Notes: generated by a model not told the origin, from the letters alone. Positions 17,097 through 25,835 are shown, counted from the stretch's first letter. The stretch is 53,168 nt of DNA from Lysobacterales bacterium (GCA_026988115.1 JALSLV010000061.1:1-53168), one strand, 5' to 3'. Translations and numbers: made by a program.

Positions 17097-18368
17097 TTAT
17101 AATCTCTCATCCACTGCATCCGACGGAAGCATGCCTTTAATATCAAAAACAATGCCATTTTTATTCAGGGTGTTTCTGATGCCAGATTCTCCAAGCTGAA
17201 TAAACTCTTTATGAGCAACGGCTAATAAAACAGCATCATAATGGTTTTGTTTTAATTCTTTTTGTAAGGAAATGCCAAAAAATTGTTTTGCCTGTTTTTC
17301 ATCAGCCCACGGATCAAAAACATCAACTTTAGCATGGCATTTTGATAGTTCTTGGATAATTTCGATGACACGAGTATTGCGTAAATCTGGGCAGTTTTCT
17401 TTAAAGGTTAAACCCAAAACAAGCACTTTGGCATTAACCACATGAATTCGGCTTAAAGCCAGTTTTTTTAAGAACCTATCGACAACATACTGACTCATGC
17501 TTTCATTAATTCGCCTTGCTGTGGTTATCAATTGAGGATAATAGCCACTTTCTTGAGATTTATGAATTAAATAATAAGGATCAACACCGATACAATGCCC
17601 TCCAACAAGCCCAGGTGTAAAGGGTAAAAAATTCCATTTGGTTGATGCCGTTTTGATGACTTCTAATGTATCAATACCCATGTGATTAAACATAACAGAC
17701 AACTCATTCATAAAGGCAATATTCATATCACGTTGCGTGTTTTCAACCGCCTTTGCCGCTTCTGCTACTTGGATAGAAGACGCCATAAAAACACCGGCAT
17801 CAATTATTTTTGTATACAATTGATTGAGTGTCTTTTTAGTTTTTTCATCAGAAGCAGCGACAACTTTGGTAATTGTTCTAAGCGTATGAATTTTATCACC
17901 TGGATTTATGCGTTCAGGAGAATAACCGATAGTAAAGTCTATATTGAGTTTTAAGCCACTAACTTTTTCTAAGATTTTGGCACAGTATTCTTCTGTTGCT
18001 CCTGGAAAAACCGTTGACTCATAAACAACAATATCGCCCTTTTTAAGAATGCTTCCGATGGCGTTAGAAGCACTTTCAAGTGGTGATAATTCTGGTAAGT
18101 TATTGGCATCAACTGGGGTTGGGACGGTAATAATAAAAACATTAGCCCCTGTAATATCCATTAAATTTGTGGTAAATGAAAGGTGTTTTGCTTGTTGTAA
18201 TTCTACAGAGGTGGTCTCGAGTGTTGAATCTTGGTTGTTCTTCAACTCAGATACTCTGTTTGTATTAATGTCATAACCAATTGTTGGGTAAAATTCTGCA
18301 AATGCCACAGCAAGTGGAAGCCCAACATAGCCAAGACCAACAATTGCAATAGTGTGTTCTTTATTCAT
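17097..18368 (-). CDS. tviB: UDP-N-acetylglucosamine/galactosamine 6-dehydrogenase (TviB/WbpO type)
   Basis: The 423-residue enzyme is a nucleotide-sugar dehydrogenase. It has the Rossmann start IAIVGLGYVGLPLAVAF, the EAAKAVENTQRDMNIA segment and the catalytic cysteine in GLVGGHCIGVDPYYL. It matches the VipA/TviB-WbpO branch, which oxidises UDP-GlcNAc or UDP-GalNAc to the uronic acid using NAD. With the epimerase directly downstream this gives a UDP-hexosaminuronate or hexuronate pathway for surface polysaccharide. The exact sugar is inferred. Two terminators separate it from the upstream gene. Confidence 0.88.
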   Translation of the reverse strand: MNKEHTIAIVGLGYVGLPLAVAFAEFYPTIGYDINTNRVSELKNNQDSTLETTSVELQQAKHLSFTTNLMDITGANVFIITVPTPVDANNLPELSPLESASNAIGSILKKGDIVVYESTVFPGATEEYCAKILEKVSGLKLNIDFTIGYSPERINPGDKIHTLRTITKVVAASDEKTKKTLNQLYTKIIDAGVFMASSIQVAEAAKAVENTQRDMNIAFMNELSVMFNHMGIDTLEVIKTASTKWNFLPFTPGLVGGHCIGVDPYYLIHKSQESGYYPQLITTARRINESMSQYVVDRFLKKLALSRIHVVNAKVLVLGLTFKENCPDLRNTRVIEIIQELSKCHAKVDVFDPWADEKQAKQFFGISLQKELKQNHYDAVLLAVAHKEFIQLGESGIRNTLNKNGIVFDIKGMLPSDAVDERL

Positions 18369-18379
18369 ATATTTTTAAA

Positions 18380-18411
18380 TTAAAAAAGGGTGAAACACTT
18401 TGTTTTCACCC
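18380..18411 (-). terminator. minus-strand terminator (second of two)
   Basis: On the minus strand GGGTGAAA pairs with TTTCACCC (18388-18395 with 18404-18411) and is followed by TTTTTTA. It lies between the lamin-tail gene and the nucleotide-sugar operon. Confidence 0.75.
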
Positions 18412-18425
18412 ATTGTTTTGTAGTT

Positions 18426-18447
18426 AAAAAGAGCAACCCCTTGCTCC
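18426..18447 (-). terminator. minus-strand terminator (first of two)
   Basis: GAGCAA (18431-18436) pairs with TTGCTC (18441-18446) around a four-base loop. On the minus strand the stem is followed by TTTTTA, 12 bases after the stop of the gene at 18458. A second terminator follows closely, giving a tandem pair. Confidence 0.7.
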
Positions 18448-18457
18448 TTTAATTGAA

Positions 18458-20416
18458 TTAATTTGGGCTCGCTAACTCACCACCATCATCACCATCTCTG
18501 GGGTCATCATCCGTTTGTGGTCCGCCACCTGGATCAAGAATCGGTGATAAGGTATAAGTGATACCATTTTTAGGTGATTTTGTCAGCCATTGAGCAATGT
18601 CTGCATAACAAGATTGGTAAGCGGGCAACACCACTTTCTTTAATACAACTGCCCGGGTATTTTGTAACGAAAGACCGCCACTTAATTGATTAGACTTTTG
18701 TTTTAACTCTTGGGTTGCTTCATCATTCGATATAACAAACACACCATTTGCATCAACTTTTCCCGTTAAATAAATTTCTTGCTCTGGATTGGCATCATCG
18801 TCATTGTAAATTTCTAAGATGTATTTTTCTTCATCGAAATTAATTGGACGCGCCGTACCGTTAAACAACTCAATAGAAGCATTGTTATCTGTTCCTTCAA
18901 CGTATTCGGTAATTAATAAATCTTTACGCGTTGTGAAACAGTCTTGTTTTGAAAAGCTGCCAGAATCTTGTATGTCATCAACTGGATAGGCCGTCCATTG
19001 TTTGTCAGCAATAAACTCATCCATTTCAATGCGATCACCTGAGCAGGTGTTGTCAAATCGGCGCAATGTTTTATCCACAACAATGGGGTGATCTAAATTT
19101 TGGTTTGTTTCGTTTTCTTCGTCATTGACCAATATTCGCCCAACACTGTCAACAACCGTGGTTTGGGTGTTGGTGTTTTTGTAATGTTGCTCAATGCGTT
19201 GGATGAAGTCTTTTTTAGTTTCAGACATTTCTTTTTCAGCTTCTTTTCCGTCAATCTTATTAATAGCAGCTGCCACAGTAGCAACCGCACATTGACAAGG
19301 TTTTGAATTAAGCCCTGATTTTAAGACGACCGCATCGGCTCCTTTAAAAATAAGACCGTTTACTTTTTGATTGGTTGCTGACAATATATCAGCCGCCGCA
19401 TTTGCATCAGCTACAATGTAAGTTGAATTTGGTTCCACCAGACCTTTTAATTGAATAATCTCACCAGGAAAGTCATAGCCATGAAAATAGACTTCAATTT
19501 GATAATTGTCACTTAATAAATCAATGGGTTTATCTGTTCCATTAAAGAGTTCTAATGCTTGGTTATTGCCTTGTCCTTCAATGTATTGAGAAATAATTAA
19601 TTTATTGTTTTCTTCTTCTGTTTCGTTTTGTTTTTCTTTGTTGGTCTCATCGTTTTGTTCTTCATCACAATTCAGTTTATGTTGCCCAAGAACTTTATTG
19701 TAGTTAAAAACGTCACTTGATTCATTCTCATTGCTATTAACCCATGACACAGTCGGATCAAATTCGTCCAGCTCATTGTGGTCCCCTTTACAGGTACTGA
19801 CGTTTCTAACAAGGTTGTTGTCTTTGGTAATAACTTGGTTCTCACCCCAGTATTTGTTTTCTGGAAGTTTGCCAATTTGACCGATAGAATCAGCGGTTGT
19901 ATCGGCTCTATTTTTAGCGCGCAAAACAGCATCAATCATGTCTTCTGCTTTATTTGGTACAATTTCAATGGCGGCTTCAATGCCCGCAGAGGCACAACTG
20001 CATGACGAACTGATTTCTACAAGTGCACGATGAACACGAGGACGAAGTCGATTTTCTAACCGTGAACGAGCCCAAAAGCTTTGTGCATTACAACTGCAAC
20101 CCCGCATGGTGGCAATTGCTGCAACCACTTCATCGGCTCGATTAGGAGCAATTTGCACCCCTTTTCGAACAGAAGAGTAAGTGTCTTCACAAGAGGACCA
20201 TTCATTGGCAACAGTTTGAACTGCTTTGATAACATCAACGTTATTATCCACCAATTGTTGAACCACATCTTGCGATTGTTCTTTGTTGTTGTGTGCATTT
20301 TTTGCTGCTTCCACGGGCAACAAACCATTATCTAAATCAGCTTTAACTGAAATATATTCCGAGGAGCATGCGTAATGCGCTCCAAAAATTCCAAGAATCA
20401 CTATTAATAATTTCAT
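18458..20416 (-). CDS. secreted protein with two lamin-tail (LTD) domains
   Basis: I place the start at ATG 20416, which gives a clean signal peptide (MKLLIVILGIFGAHYA) with AGG in front. The product is about 652 residues. The N-terminal 180 residues carry a Cys-rich, Ala-rich helical region with repeated 'xxAPNRADEVVAAI / IVPNKAEDMIDAV' units. Two lamin-tail-like domains follow, starting at LIISQYIEGQGNNQALELFN and LLITEYVEGTDNNASIELFN. Each is preceded by a DSIGQ or DSVGR segment with 'L(V/R)R..STCKGD / FDNTCSGD', the unit that normally precedes nuclease domains in secreted LTD proteins. The C-terminus is acidic and low-complexity. No catalytic domain is present. Adhesive or binding roles are conceivable, but the function is unknown. 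Confidence 0.75.
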   Translation of the reverse strand: MKLLIVILGIFGAHYACSSEYISVKADLDNGLLPVEAAKNAHNNKEQSQDVVQQLVDNNVDVIKAVQTVANEWSSCEDTYSSVRKGVQIAPNRADEVVAAIATMRGCSCNAQSFWARSRLENRLRPRVHRALVEISSSCSCASAGIEAAIEIVPNKAEDMIDAVLRAKNRADTTADSIGQIGKLPENKYWGENQVITKDNNLVRNVSTCKGDHNELDEFDPTVSWVNSNENESSDVFNYNKVLGQHKLNCDEEQNDETNKEKQNETEEENNKLIISQYIEGQGNNQALELFNGTDKPIDLLSDNYQIEVYFHGYDFPGEIIQLKGLVEPNSTYIVADANAAADILSATNQKVNGLIFKGADAVVLKSGLNSKPCQCAVATVAAAINKIDGKEAEKEMSETKKDFIQRIEQHYKNTNTQTTVVDSVGRILVNDEENETNQNLDHPIVVDKTLRRFDNTCSGDRIEMDEFIADKQWTAYPVDDIQDSGSFSKQDCFTTRKDLLITEYVEGTDNNASIELFNGTARPINFDEEKYILEIYNDDDANPEQEIYLTGKVDANGVFVISNDEATQELKQKSNQLSGGLSLQNTRAVVLKKVVLPAYQSCYADIAQWLTKSPKNGITYTLSPILDPGGGPQTDDDPRDGDDGGELASPN

Positions 20417-20593
20417 AAATTTAAACCTATTTTCCCATTTTGCATCACATTTTGATGCACCCATAGGACATAATAAAGTAAAGTATAGGCATATATCAAT
20501 TAAAGCCCTTGAATTTAAAGAAATTAATGTGAATCTTTGTTAAATTATACGAAGGATTTAAACTGAAAAGCCAACTGACAGCGGAGTAGAAAA

Positions 20594-21493
20594 ATTTTCA
20601 TTCCTGATAAATCACCTTGTCAAAAAATTAAAGCATTTAACAAGGTAAAAATTATATGCAAAAGAGATGATTTAAACCACCCTCTTATTCAAGGCAACAA
20701 ACTAAGAAAATTAAAATACAACATTGCCCATGCTTTAGAAAAAAACTTCAACCTTATTGCAACCTTTGGAGGGGCTTATTCAAACCACATTGTGGCAACG
20801 GCTCATGCAGCGGCTTTAGCACACATCAAGTCACTTGGTTTTATACGAGGAGAAGAATTATCGGGCAAACCTGAAAGATGGAGTCAAACCTTACTGGATG
20901 CCAAAAAAGTAGGCATGGAATTGGTGTTTTTATCTCGCCAACAATACCGATTAAAAGAACAGTCAGATGCAGTAAAGAATCATTTATCTCCAATGAAAAA
21001 CTGCATGATAATTCCTGAAGGGGGAAGCAATGCCTTTGCCATACAAGGCGTGGCTGAAATAGTGGATGAATTGGCTAAACAAATAAAACCACCCACGCAT
21101 ATTATCACCGCGTGTGGAACCGGGGGCACTTGTGCTGGATTAATTGAAGGGGTTTACAACCAAGGGTGGAACACTAAAGTCATCGGTATTCCTGTATTAA
21201 AAGGGGCAGAATTTTTACAAAAGGATATAACAAAGTTATCCCAACACCACAGGCACGTTGATTGGCAATTATTTTTTAATTACCATGCAGGAGGTTATGC
21301 CAAGTTAACAGATGATTACTTTGATTTTGGAAAACAATTCCGCAGTAAAACAAACATTCCTTTAGATAAAATTTACAATGTAAAATCGTTCTTTGCTTTG
21401 TATGATTTGATCACTAAGGGGCAAATAAAAGCTGGAAGTCTGGTTGTAATTCTTCACACGGGAGGATTACAAGGTGGTGTTATTGAAATATAA
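20594..21493 (+). CDS. ACC deaminase/D-cysteine desulfhydrase-like PLP enzyme, apparent ATT start
   Basis: The frame encodes a complete member of the ACC deaminase/D-cysteine desulfhydrase family: KRDDLNHPLIQGNKLRKLKYN contains the PLP-binding lysine region (K in GNKLRKLKY), then ATFGGAYSNHIVATAHAAA and the PLP phosphate-binding loop TACGTGGTCAG. Homology extends well upstream of the only standard start (GTG 20792), which falls inside GGAYSNHIVA. The frame contains no ATG, GTG or TTG further up, but ATT at 20594 has a GGAG seven bases before it and gives the family's usual length (299 residues). Either a rare ATT start is used or the start codon is mutated. The family breaks down D-cysteine or cyclopropane amino acids; the substrate here is not known. 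Confidence 0.75.
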   Translation: MFIPDKSPCQKIKAFNKVKIICKRDDLNHPLIQGNKLRKLKYNIAHALEKNFNLIATFGGAYSNHIVATAHAAALAHIKSLGFIRGEELSGKPERWSQTLLDAKKVGMELVFLSRQQYRLKEQSDAVKNHLSPMKNCMIIPEGGSNAFAIQGVAEIVDELAKQIKPPTHIITACGTGGTCAGLIEGVYNQGWNTKVIGIPVLKGAEFLQKDITKLSQHHRHVDWQLFFNYHAGGYAKLTDDYFDFGKQFRSKTNIPLDKIYNVKSFFALYDLITKGQIKAGSLVVILHTGGLQGGVIEI

Positions 21494-21917
21494 AACTGTA
21501 TTTATCATCGTCCAATAAAAAATTATGGGCTTGAGTTTGCTTAAAAAGCGTTATTTTAACGGTGTTAAATTGGTTTGTGTTAACGGTTTTTAGAACCGTA
21601 TTTTGCACACTTATGATATTGTTTCCAGGCGTCAATTCAGCATCAAATGTATAATAAAACCACATAAACTCATGGTCTTCTTCTCTGCCATGAAAATCTG
21701 CGCTTAGTGTCATTGAATTGGCTTCAATTTTTAATTGATTTTGCAAATAAAGGTAAGCCTTTTGGTCTTTGTTTATCTTTGCAAAATCCTCTGTTAGTAT
21801 TTTCAAACTTAACTCCAATTGCTGGCTTTGACTGTTGTAATCGAAAACGGCAATTGAATGGTGGTGGGGATGAGCCATAACAGAGGCGGAAAAAATTAAA
21901 ATAAACAGAATTTTCAT
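21480..21917 (-). CDS. DUF6702-like secreted protein
   Basis: The 145-residue protein has a short signal peptide (MKILFILIFSASVMA) followed directly by HPHHHS, and a beta-rich domain with LELSLKILTEDFAK, typical of the DUF6702 family of unknown function. The histidine-rich mature N-terminus could bind metal (inference). It overlaps the gph stop by four bases (ATGA) and is the last gene of a ubiG-gph-orf group. Its 3' end overlaps the convergent PLP enzyme gene by 14 bases. Confidence 0.7.
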   Translation of the reverse strand: MKILFILIFSASVMAHPHHHSIAVFDYNSQSQQLELSLKILTEDFAKINKDQKAYLYLQNQLKIEANSMTLSADFHGREEDHEFMWFYYTFDAELTPGNNIISVQNTVLKTVNTNQFNTVKITLFKQTQAHNFLLDDDKYSFIFQ

Positions 21918-22555
21918 AACTTAAACAACTCCAAGGGTTGCTGGACTGTTTTTGTTGCTTGCCATTTTTCAGGGGAATCATTTGTACCGATATAGCCCCA
22001 CAAGGCAACCGCTGTTTGCATATTGGCAGCATTGCCTGCGGTAATATCAGATAATGCATCACCGATATACCAGCTTTTTTTTGGGTTGATTTTGAGCATT
22101 TGGATTGCCGTATTAATGGGTTGTGGGTGCGGTTTAGAGAATTTTGTACTGTCTCCTCCAACAAGAATACCACAATTCTCTAATGGCTTAAGTGATTTAA
22201 CCAGTGGTTTGGCTAAATAGTGAGGTTTGTTGGTGACGATTCCCCAAGGAATTTTTTGCTTGTCTAAAGCCTGAATAAAGTCCTCAACCCCATCAAACAA
22301 ACAAGAACCTTGTGTGAGTATGTCTTGGTAAATTTCCAAATAACGCTTTTGTAATTTTAAAAAAGTCTTTTGGTCTGTTTTTCCAAAAATGGACTCCACA
22401 ATTGCTCGTGAGCCGTGGGTAATGAGTTCTTTATATTGGGCATGGTTGGGTTCAATTTCAATGCTATTTTCTTGAGCAAGCAACTTTAAGGCACGCAACA
22501 TATCTATGGCTGTATCCACCAAAGTGCCATCCAAATCGAATAAAAAGCCTTTCAC
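21914..22555 (-). CDS. gph: phosphoglycolate phosphatase-like HAD hydrolase
   Basis: The 213-residue HAD-superfamily phosphatase begins with KGFLFDLDGTLVDTA, containing the nucleophile and acid aspartates, and has a later GDALSDITAGNAA motif with metal-binding residues. I use GTG 22555, two bases after the ubiG stop, because AAGGG lies at the right spacing and the protein then begins at the normal place; longer in-frame starts run back into ubiG. Gph removes phosphate from 2-phosphoglycolate formed in DNA repair. The ubiG-gph pair is common in gammaproteobacteria. Confidence 0.88.
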   Translation of the reverse strand: MKGFLFDLDGTLVDTAIDMLRALKLLAQENSIEIEPNHAQYKELITHGSRAIVESIFGKTDQKTFLKLQKRYLEIYQDILTQGSCLFDGVEDFIQALDKQKIPWGIVTNKPHYLAKPLVKSLKPLENCGILVGGDSTKFSKPHPQPINTAIQMLKINPKKSWYIGDALSDITAGNAANMQTAVALWGYIGTNDSPEKWQATKTVQQPLELFKL

Positions 22556-22557
22556 CG

Positions 22558-23262
22558 TTAGCCCTTTCGAGCCGCAATAAGGTAATTTATAGAAACATCG
22601 TGTTGCTCTAACCATGTTTTGGTTGAAATAGGATTGTATTTCATTCCACAGATATCTTTAACTTCCAGTCCTGCTTTTTCTATGCCTGCTGCTAGCTCAG
22701 AAGGTTTAATGAACTGATCAAAATGATGCGTGCCTTTTGGCACCAATCCCATAACGTGTTCCGCCACAAAAATCCCCAACATCATGGCTTTTGCAGAGCG
22801 GTTAATGGTGGATAAAAACAACCAACCACCAGGCTTTAAAATTTTTACACAAGCATTAACAACCGATTGAGGGTCGGGCACATGTTCTAGCATCTCCATG
22901 CAGACAATAACATCTGTACTGTTCTCATGTTGTTTTGCATAATCCTCAACACTGATATTCTGATAATCAATTTTATGACCGCTTTCATAAAGGTGTAATT
23001 TTGCCACTTCCAAAGATTCTTGAGCCAAATCGATAGCCGTTACCGTTGCACCGCACGCTGCTATGCTTTCTGAAAACACACCGCCACCACAACCCACATC
23101 CAAAACCGATTTATCCTTTAAATCAACAAATTGCTTAACGTAATCGGTGCGCACTGGGTTAATGTGGTGCAGAGTTTTAAAAGGACCTTGTTCATCCCAC
23201 CAAAACGACGCTTGTGAATTAAAGTGTTCAATTTCACTATTCTTGACATTAGTTGCACTCAT
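22558..23262 (-). CDS. ubiG: 3-demethylubiquinol/2-polyprenyl-6-hydroxyphenol O-methyltransferase UbiG
   Basis: The 234-residue SAM methyltransferase performs both O-methylations of ubiquinone synthesis. The N-terminus (NVKNSEIEHFNSQASFWWD) and the SAM motif VLDVGCGGGVFSESIA near residues 53-68 are diagnostic, followed by VCMEMLEHVPDP. Length is normal. It is the first gene after the ICMT-like gene (their ends abut at 23262/23263) and precedes gph. Confidence 0.96.
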   Translation of the reverse strand: MSATNVKNSEIEHFNSQASFWWDEQGPFKTLHHINPVRTDYVKQFVDLKDKSVLDVGCGGGVFSESIAACGATVTAIDLAQESLEVAKLHLYESGHKIDYQNISVEDYAKQHENSTDVIVCMEMLEHVPDPQSVVNACVKILKPGGWLFLSTINRSAKAMMLGIFVAEHVMGLVPKGTHHFDQFIKPSELAAGIEKAGLEVKDICGMKYNPISTKTWLEQHDVSINYLIAARKG

Positions 23263-23742
23263 TTATAGCCACCTTCTGACCTTGTTTTTATAATCCAGAT
23301 ATTCTTGCCCAAAAAGATTTTCCAAATAAATTTCCTCAGGGTCAATCACCCATTTATTTAACAAATAAAAAACAAAAGGGAGAGTTAAAATTACATAAAG
23401 ATTGTTCAATTTAATCGCAACAACAATTTGTGCCACCAAAAACCCCAAATAAATAGGGTTACGGGTCAGTTTAAATATCCCGCCTGTGTACAAAGCATTG
23501 GTTGGTGTGTGCGGCTCGGGGTTTTGCCGAGTCTTAAAGAAGAAATACAAACTAAAACCAAACAAAATGCTGGCTATTGTTATGAGCATATAAGCAATTA
23601 ATATTTGAATGTTTGCATCAACAGGTATTGACAAAGGATAAATAAAACGATTAAGCAACCAAGCAACCCCAATAAATGTTAATGGAATTAACGGTGGAAT
23701 CGTTTTAACTTTGGCGTGGTCTTTTTTGTTTTCATCATTCAT
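23263..23742 (-). CDS. isoprenylcysteine carboxyl methyltransferase-like membrane protein
   Basis: The roughly 159-residue protein has four hydrophobic segments and the C-terminal motif TRNPIYLGFL...DPEEIYLENLFGQEYLDYKNKVRRWL of the ICMT/PEMT-like membrane methyltransferase superfamily, with the SAM-binding 'RNP.Y.G' and 'E...L...FG..Y..Y...V.RW' elements. I prefer ATG 23742; ATG 23757 adds five residues. The substrate in bacteria is unknown. It is placed immediately before ubiG with no spacer. Confidence 0.82.
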   Translation of the reverse strand: MNDENKKDHAKVKTIPPLIPLTFIGVAWLLNRFIYPLSIPVDANIQILIAYMLITIASILFGFSLYFFFKTRQNPEPHTPTNALYTGGIFKLTRNPIYLGFLVAQIVVAIKLNNLYVILTLPFVFYLLNKWVIDPEEIYLENLFGQEYLDYKNKVRRWL

Positions 23743-23854
23743 AGCCAAATAGTACATTTATATGGAATAAAAGGCAATAAAATCGGTTGTCGGTTGAATT
23801 AATTATACGCTAGCCTCTCTCAATCGATAATAGTCAAACCCCCAAATAGTGAAA

Positions 23855-24478
23855 TCACTTGCGTTCAAAATCTTTTAACCCCAAAACAATGGCTGCCCCA
23901 ATAAATAAAGAACCAGATATTTGGTTAAAATACTTTCCAATTGTGGAGTTCATTTTTTTAGCAAAAAACTCAGCAAACTTACCATAAAAGCTTAAATACA
24001 AGCCATCAATAATTAAATAGGTAAGGCTCAAAATAATAAACTGTGGCAGTAATGGTTCAGAAGGAATTATAAATTGCGGAAACAATGCTGCAAAGAAAAT
24101 AACAGCCTTTGGATTAACTGCTGAGGTTATAAAACCTTGCCAATACAAAGATTTTTCCGAACGAGGAATATTTTGATTCTCGTCCAAAACTTTGCTTTTT
24201 GAAAAAATCAGTTTTAGCCCTAAATACATAAGATAAACAACACCTGCCCATTTTATATAAATAAAAACTTGTTGGGATTTCTGTAAAACACTAACCAAAC
24301 CAATAGAAGCGGCTATCATTTGCAAAAAATTGGCTGACAAATCACCGAAAGCAGTATAGATGGATTTTTTAAATCCATGACCTAGACTATTAGACAACAT
24401 CAAAATGTGACTGGGTCCGGGTGTACTCATCATTGCAATGATAGTGCCAAGGTAAATTAACCATATTTCAAAACTCAT
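23855..24478 (-). CDS. LysE/RhtB-family exporter
   Basis: The 207-residue protein has about six membrane helices and the N-terminal family signature MSTPGPSHILMLSNSLGHG. LysE/RhtB proteins export amino acids such as lysine, threonine or homoserine lactones. No regulator is adjacent, so the substrate cannot be predicted. It stands alone on its strand between ICMT and the dodecins. Confidence 0.88.
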   Translation of the reverse strand: MSFEIWLIYLGTIIAMMSTPGPSHILMLSNSLGHGFKKSIYTAFGDLSANFLQMIAASIGLVSVLQKSQQVFIYIKWAGVVYLMYLGLKLIFSKSKVLDENQNIPRSEKSLYWQGFITSAVNPKAVIFFAALFPQFIIPSEPLLPQFIILSLTYLIIDGLYLSFYGKFAEFFAKKMNSTIGKYFNQISGSLFIGAAIVLGLKDFERK

Positions 24479-24507
24479 AACTACTCCAAATAAAACAATG
24501 TTTAAAC

Positions 24508-24541
24508 AAAAAAAGGCAAATCTTGCGATTTGCCTTTTTTA
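24508..24541 (-). terminator. terminator after the dodecin pair
   Basis: AAAAAGGCAAATC pairs with GATTTGCCTTTTT around TTGC, with A- and T-runs on both sides. It is 15 bases after the stop of the downstream dodecin and could also stop plus-strand transcription. Confidence 0.85.
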
Positions 24542-24555
24542 AAATTTTAAATTTT

Positions 24556-24756
24556 TTATTTCAAAACAAAAGTCACCTTAATAATGACGCGGTATTGATC
24601 AATTTTACCGTCTTTTACGGTTACTTTTTGTGATTCAACCCATGCACCCGTAACATTGCTTAATGTTTCTGTGGCGCGTTTGATGCCGTTTCTGACGGCT
24701 TTTTCAAAACTTTTTGATGAAGAAGCCGAAACTTCTGTAATACGTGCTACACTCAT
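24556..24756 (-). CDS. dodecin (second copy)
   Basis: This 66-residue dodecin has the full family pattern: AWVESQKVTVKDGKIDQYRV with W39, which stacks flavin, and Q54, which contacts its ring. Dodecins form hollow dodecamers that store and quench flavins. It is nine bases downstream of a paralogue that matches it at 49 of 66 positions. The differences are spread across the protein, so this is an older duplication, not an assembly artefact. Confidence 0.93.
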   Translation of the reverse strand: MSVARITEVSASSSKSFEKAVRNGIKRATETLSNVTGAWVESQKVTVKDGKIDQYRVIIKVTFVLK

Positions 24757-24765
24757 TTTTAACTC

Positions 24766-24966
24766 CTATTTTAAGATAAATGTGACTTTCATGTTAACGC
24801 GGTATTGATCGATTTTACCGTCTGCTACCGTAACTTTTTGTGACTCAACCCACGCACCCGTGATACCTTGAATGGTTTCTGCTGCGCGAGCAATGCCTTT
24901 TTCTACAGCGTCTTCAAAACTCTTGCCTGATGAAGCAGTAATTTCTGTAATTCTTGCGATACTCAT
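24766..24966 (-). CDS. dodecin (first copy)
   Basis: This 66-residue dodecin keeps W39 and Q54 of the flavin site. It is the promoter-proximal member of the tandem pair, with AGGAG ahead of its ATG. Helix residues about 19-35 differ from the other copy in charge (D19/E22 versus K19/R22), which could affect assembly if the two form mixed shells (inference). Confidence 0.93.
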   Translation of the reverse strand: MSIARITEITASSGKSFEDAVEKGIARAAETIQGITGAWVESQKVTVADGKIDQYRVNMKVTFILK

Positions 24967-25095
24967 GTGTTTCTCCTTGTTTTTGATATTGATTTTAAAG
25001 ACACCCGTCTTTAAAGCCTATTTATTATACATTAGTTTTAAAATATTTGAAATTTTTTTTAAACTGGCATTAATGACCCGAAACTTTTAGAAATA

Positions 25096-25824
25096 TTACA
25101 TATGCAAACTTCTACCACCATCCACTTTGATAATTTCACCTGTGATGTAATCATTTTTAATCAAAAACTTTAAACCGTGGTAAAGGTTATGTTCACTACC
25201 TTGTCTGCCTAATGCCGTTCGGCTGATTATATCGTCTTTATCATAGGAAGTATTTTCATCTAATGGCATAAGTATACAACCTGGTGATATGCCATTAACC
25301 CTTACTTCAGGAGCCATTTCTTTTGCCAGTGCTTTGACCATCATTTTGTTGGCCGCTTTTGCCATGGAATAAACAGGGTAATTTTTTAAGGGTTTGTCGG
25401 CATGAATATCGACCAAATTGATTATTGTTCCTTTGGCTTTTTTTAATAAGGGCAAACACGCTTTGGAGAGAAATAATGGGCCTTTGACATTGCTATTAAA
25501 TAATTTATTGTAATCGGATTCATTTAACTCATCCATATTTGTTGGAAAAAAATCCGATGCGTTATTAATCAACACATCCAAACGCCCAAATTTTGATTCA
25601 ATAACATTAATAATGTCACTAAAATCAGTTTGTGTATCAAAATCAGCTTGCACACTGATGCAAGAATTTGGGCGAATTTGGTTCAGTTTGTTTTGCAAAT
25701 CTTGCGTTTGTGCCTTCGAATAACGATAATGCATGACAATATCATAACCGTCTTGATGAGCCGCTTGTGTGATGTAAGCACCGATTCTCACTGCTGCACC
25801 TGTAATTAACATAACTTTATTCAT
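25096..25824 (-). CDS. folM: pteridine reductase / dihydromonapterin reductase-like SDR
   Basis: The 242-residue SDR has a TGAAVRIGA cofactor loop (the TGxxxRxG pattern of pteridine reductases instead of TGxxxGxG), NNASDFFPT and the catalytic YSMAK. It would reduce dihydro- or monapterin to the tetrahydro form with NADPH. It diverges from the MidA-type methyltransferase gene with only 11 bases between the starts, a pairing seen in other gammaproteobacteria. Confidence is higher in the subfamily than in the exact substrate. Confidence 0.82.
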   Translation of the reverse strand: MNKVMLITGAAVRIGAYITQAAHQDGYDIVMHYRYSKAQTQDLQNKLNQIRPNSCISVQADFDTQTDFSDIINVIESKFGRLDVLINNASDFFPTNMDELNESDYNKLFNSNVKGPLFLSKACLPLLKKAKGTIINLVDIHADKPLKNYPVYSMAKAANKMMVKALAKEMAPEVRVNGISPGCILMPLDENTSYDKDDIISRTALGRQGSEHNLYHGLKFLIKNDYITGEIIKVDGGRSLHM

Positions 25825-25835
25825 GAGCTTATTTT

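Noticed and set aside
20792-21493. PLP enzyme starting at GTG 20792
   Set aside because: It would cut away the conserved lysine region; homology clearly extends to about 20594.
24556-24966. Tandem dodecins as an assembly duplication
   Set aside because: 17 of 66 residues differ and are spread along the protein, so the copies are real paralogues.
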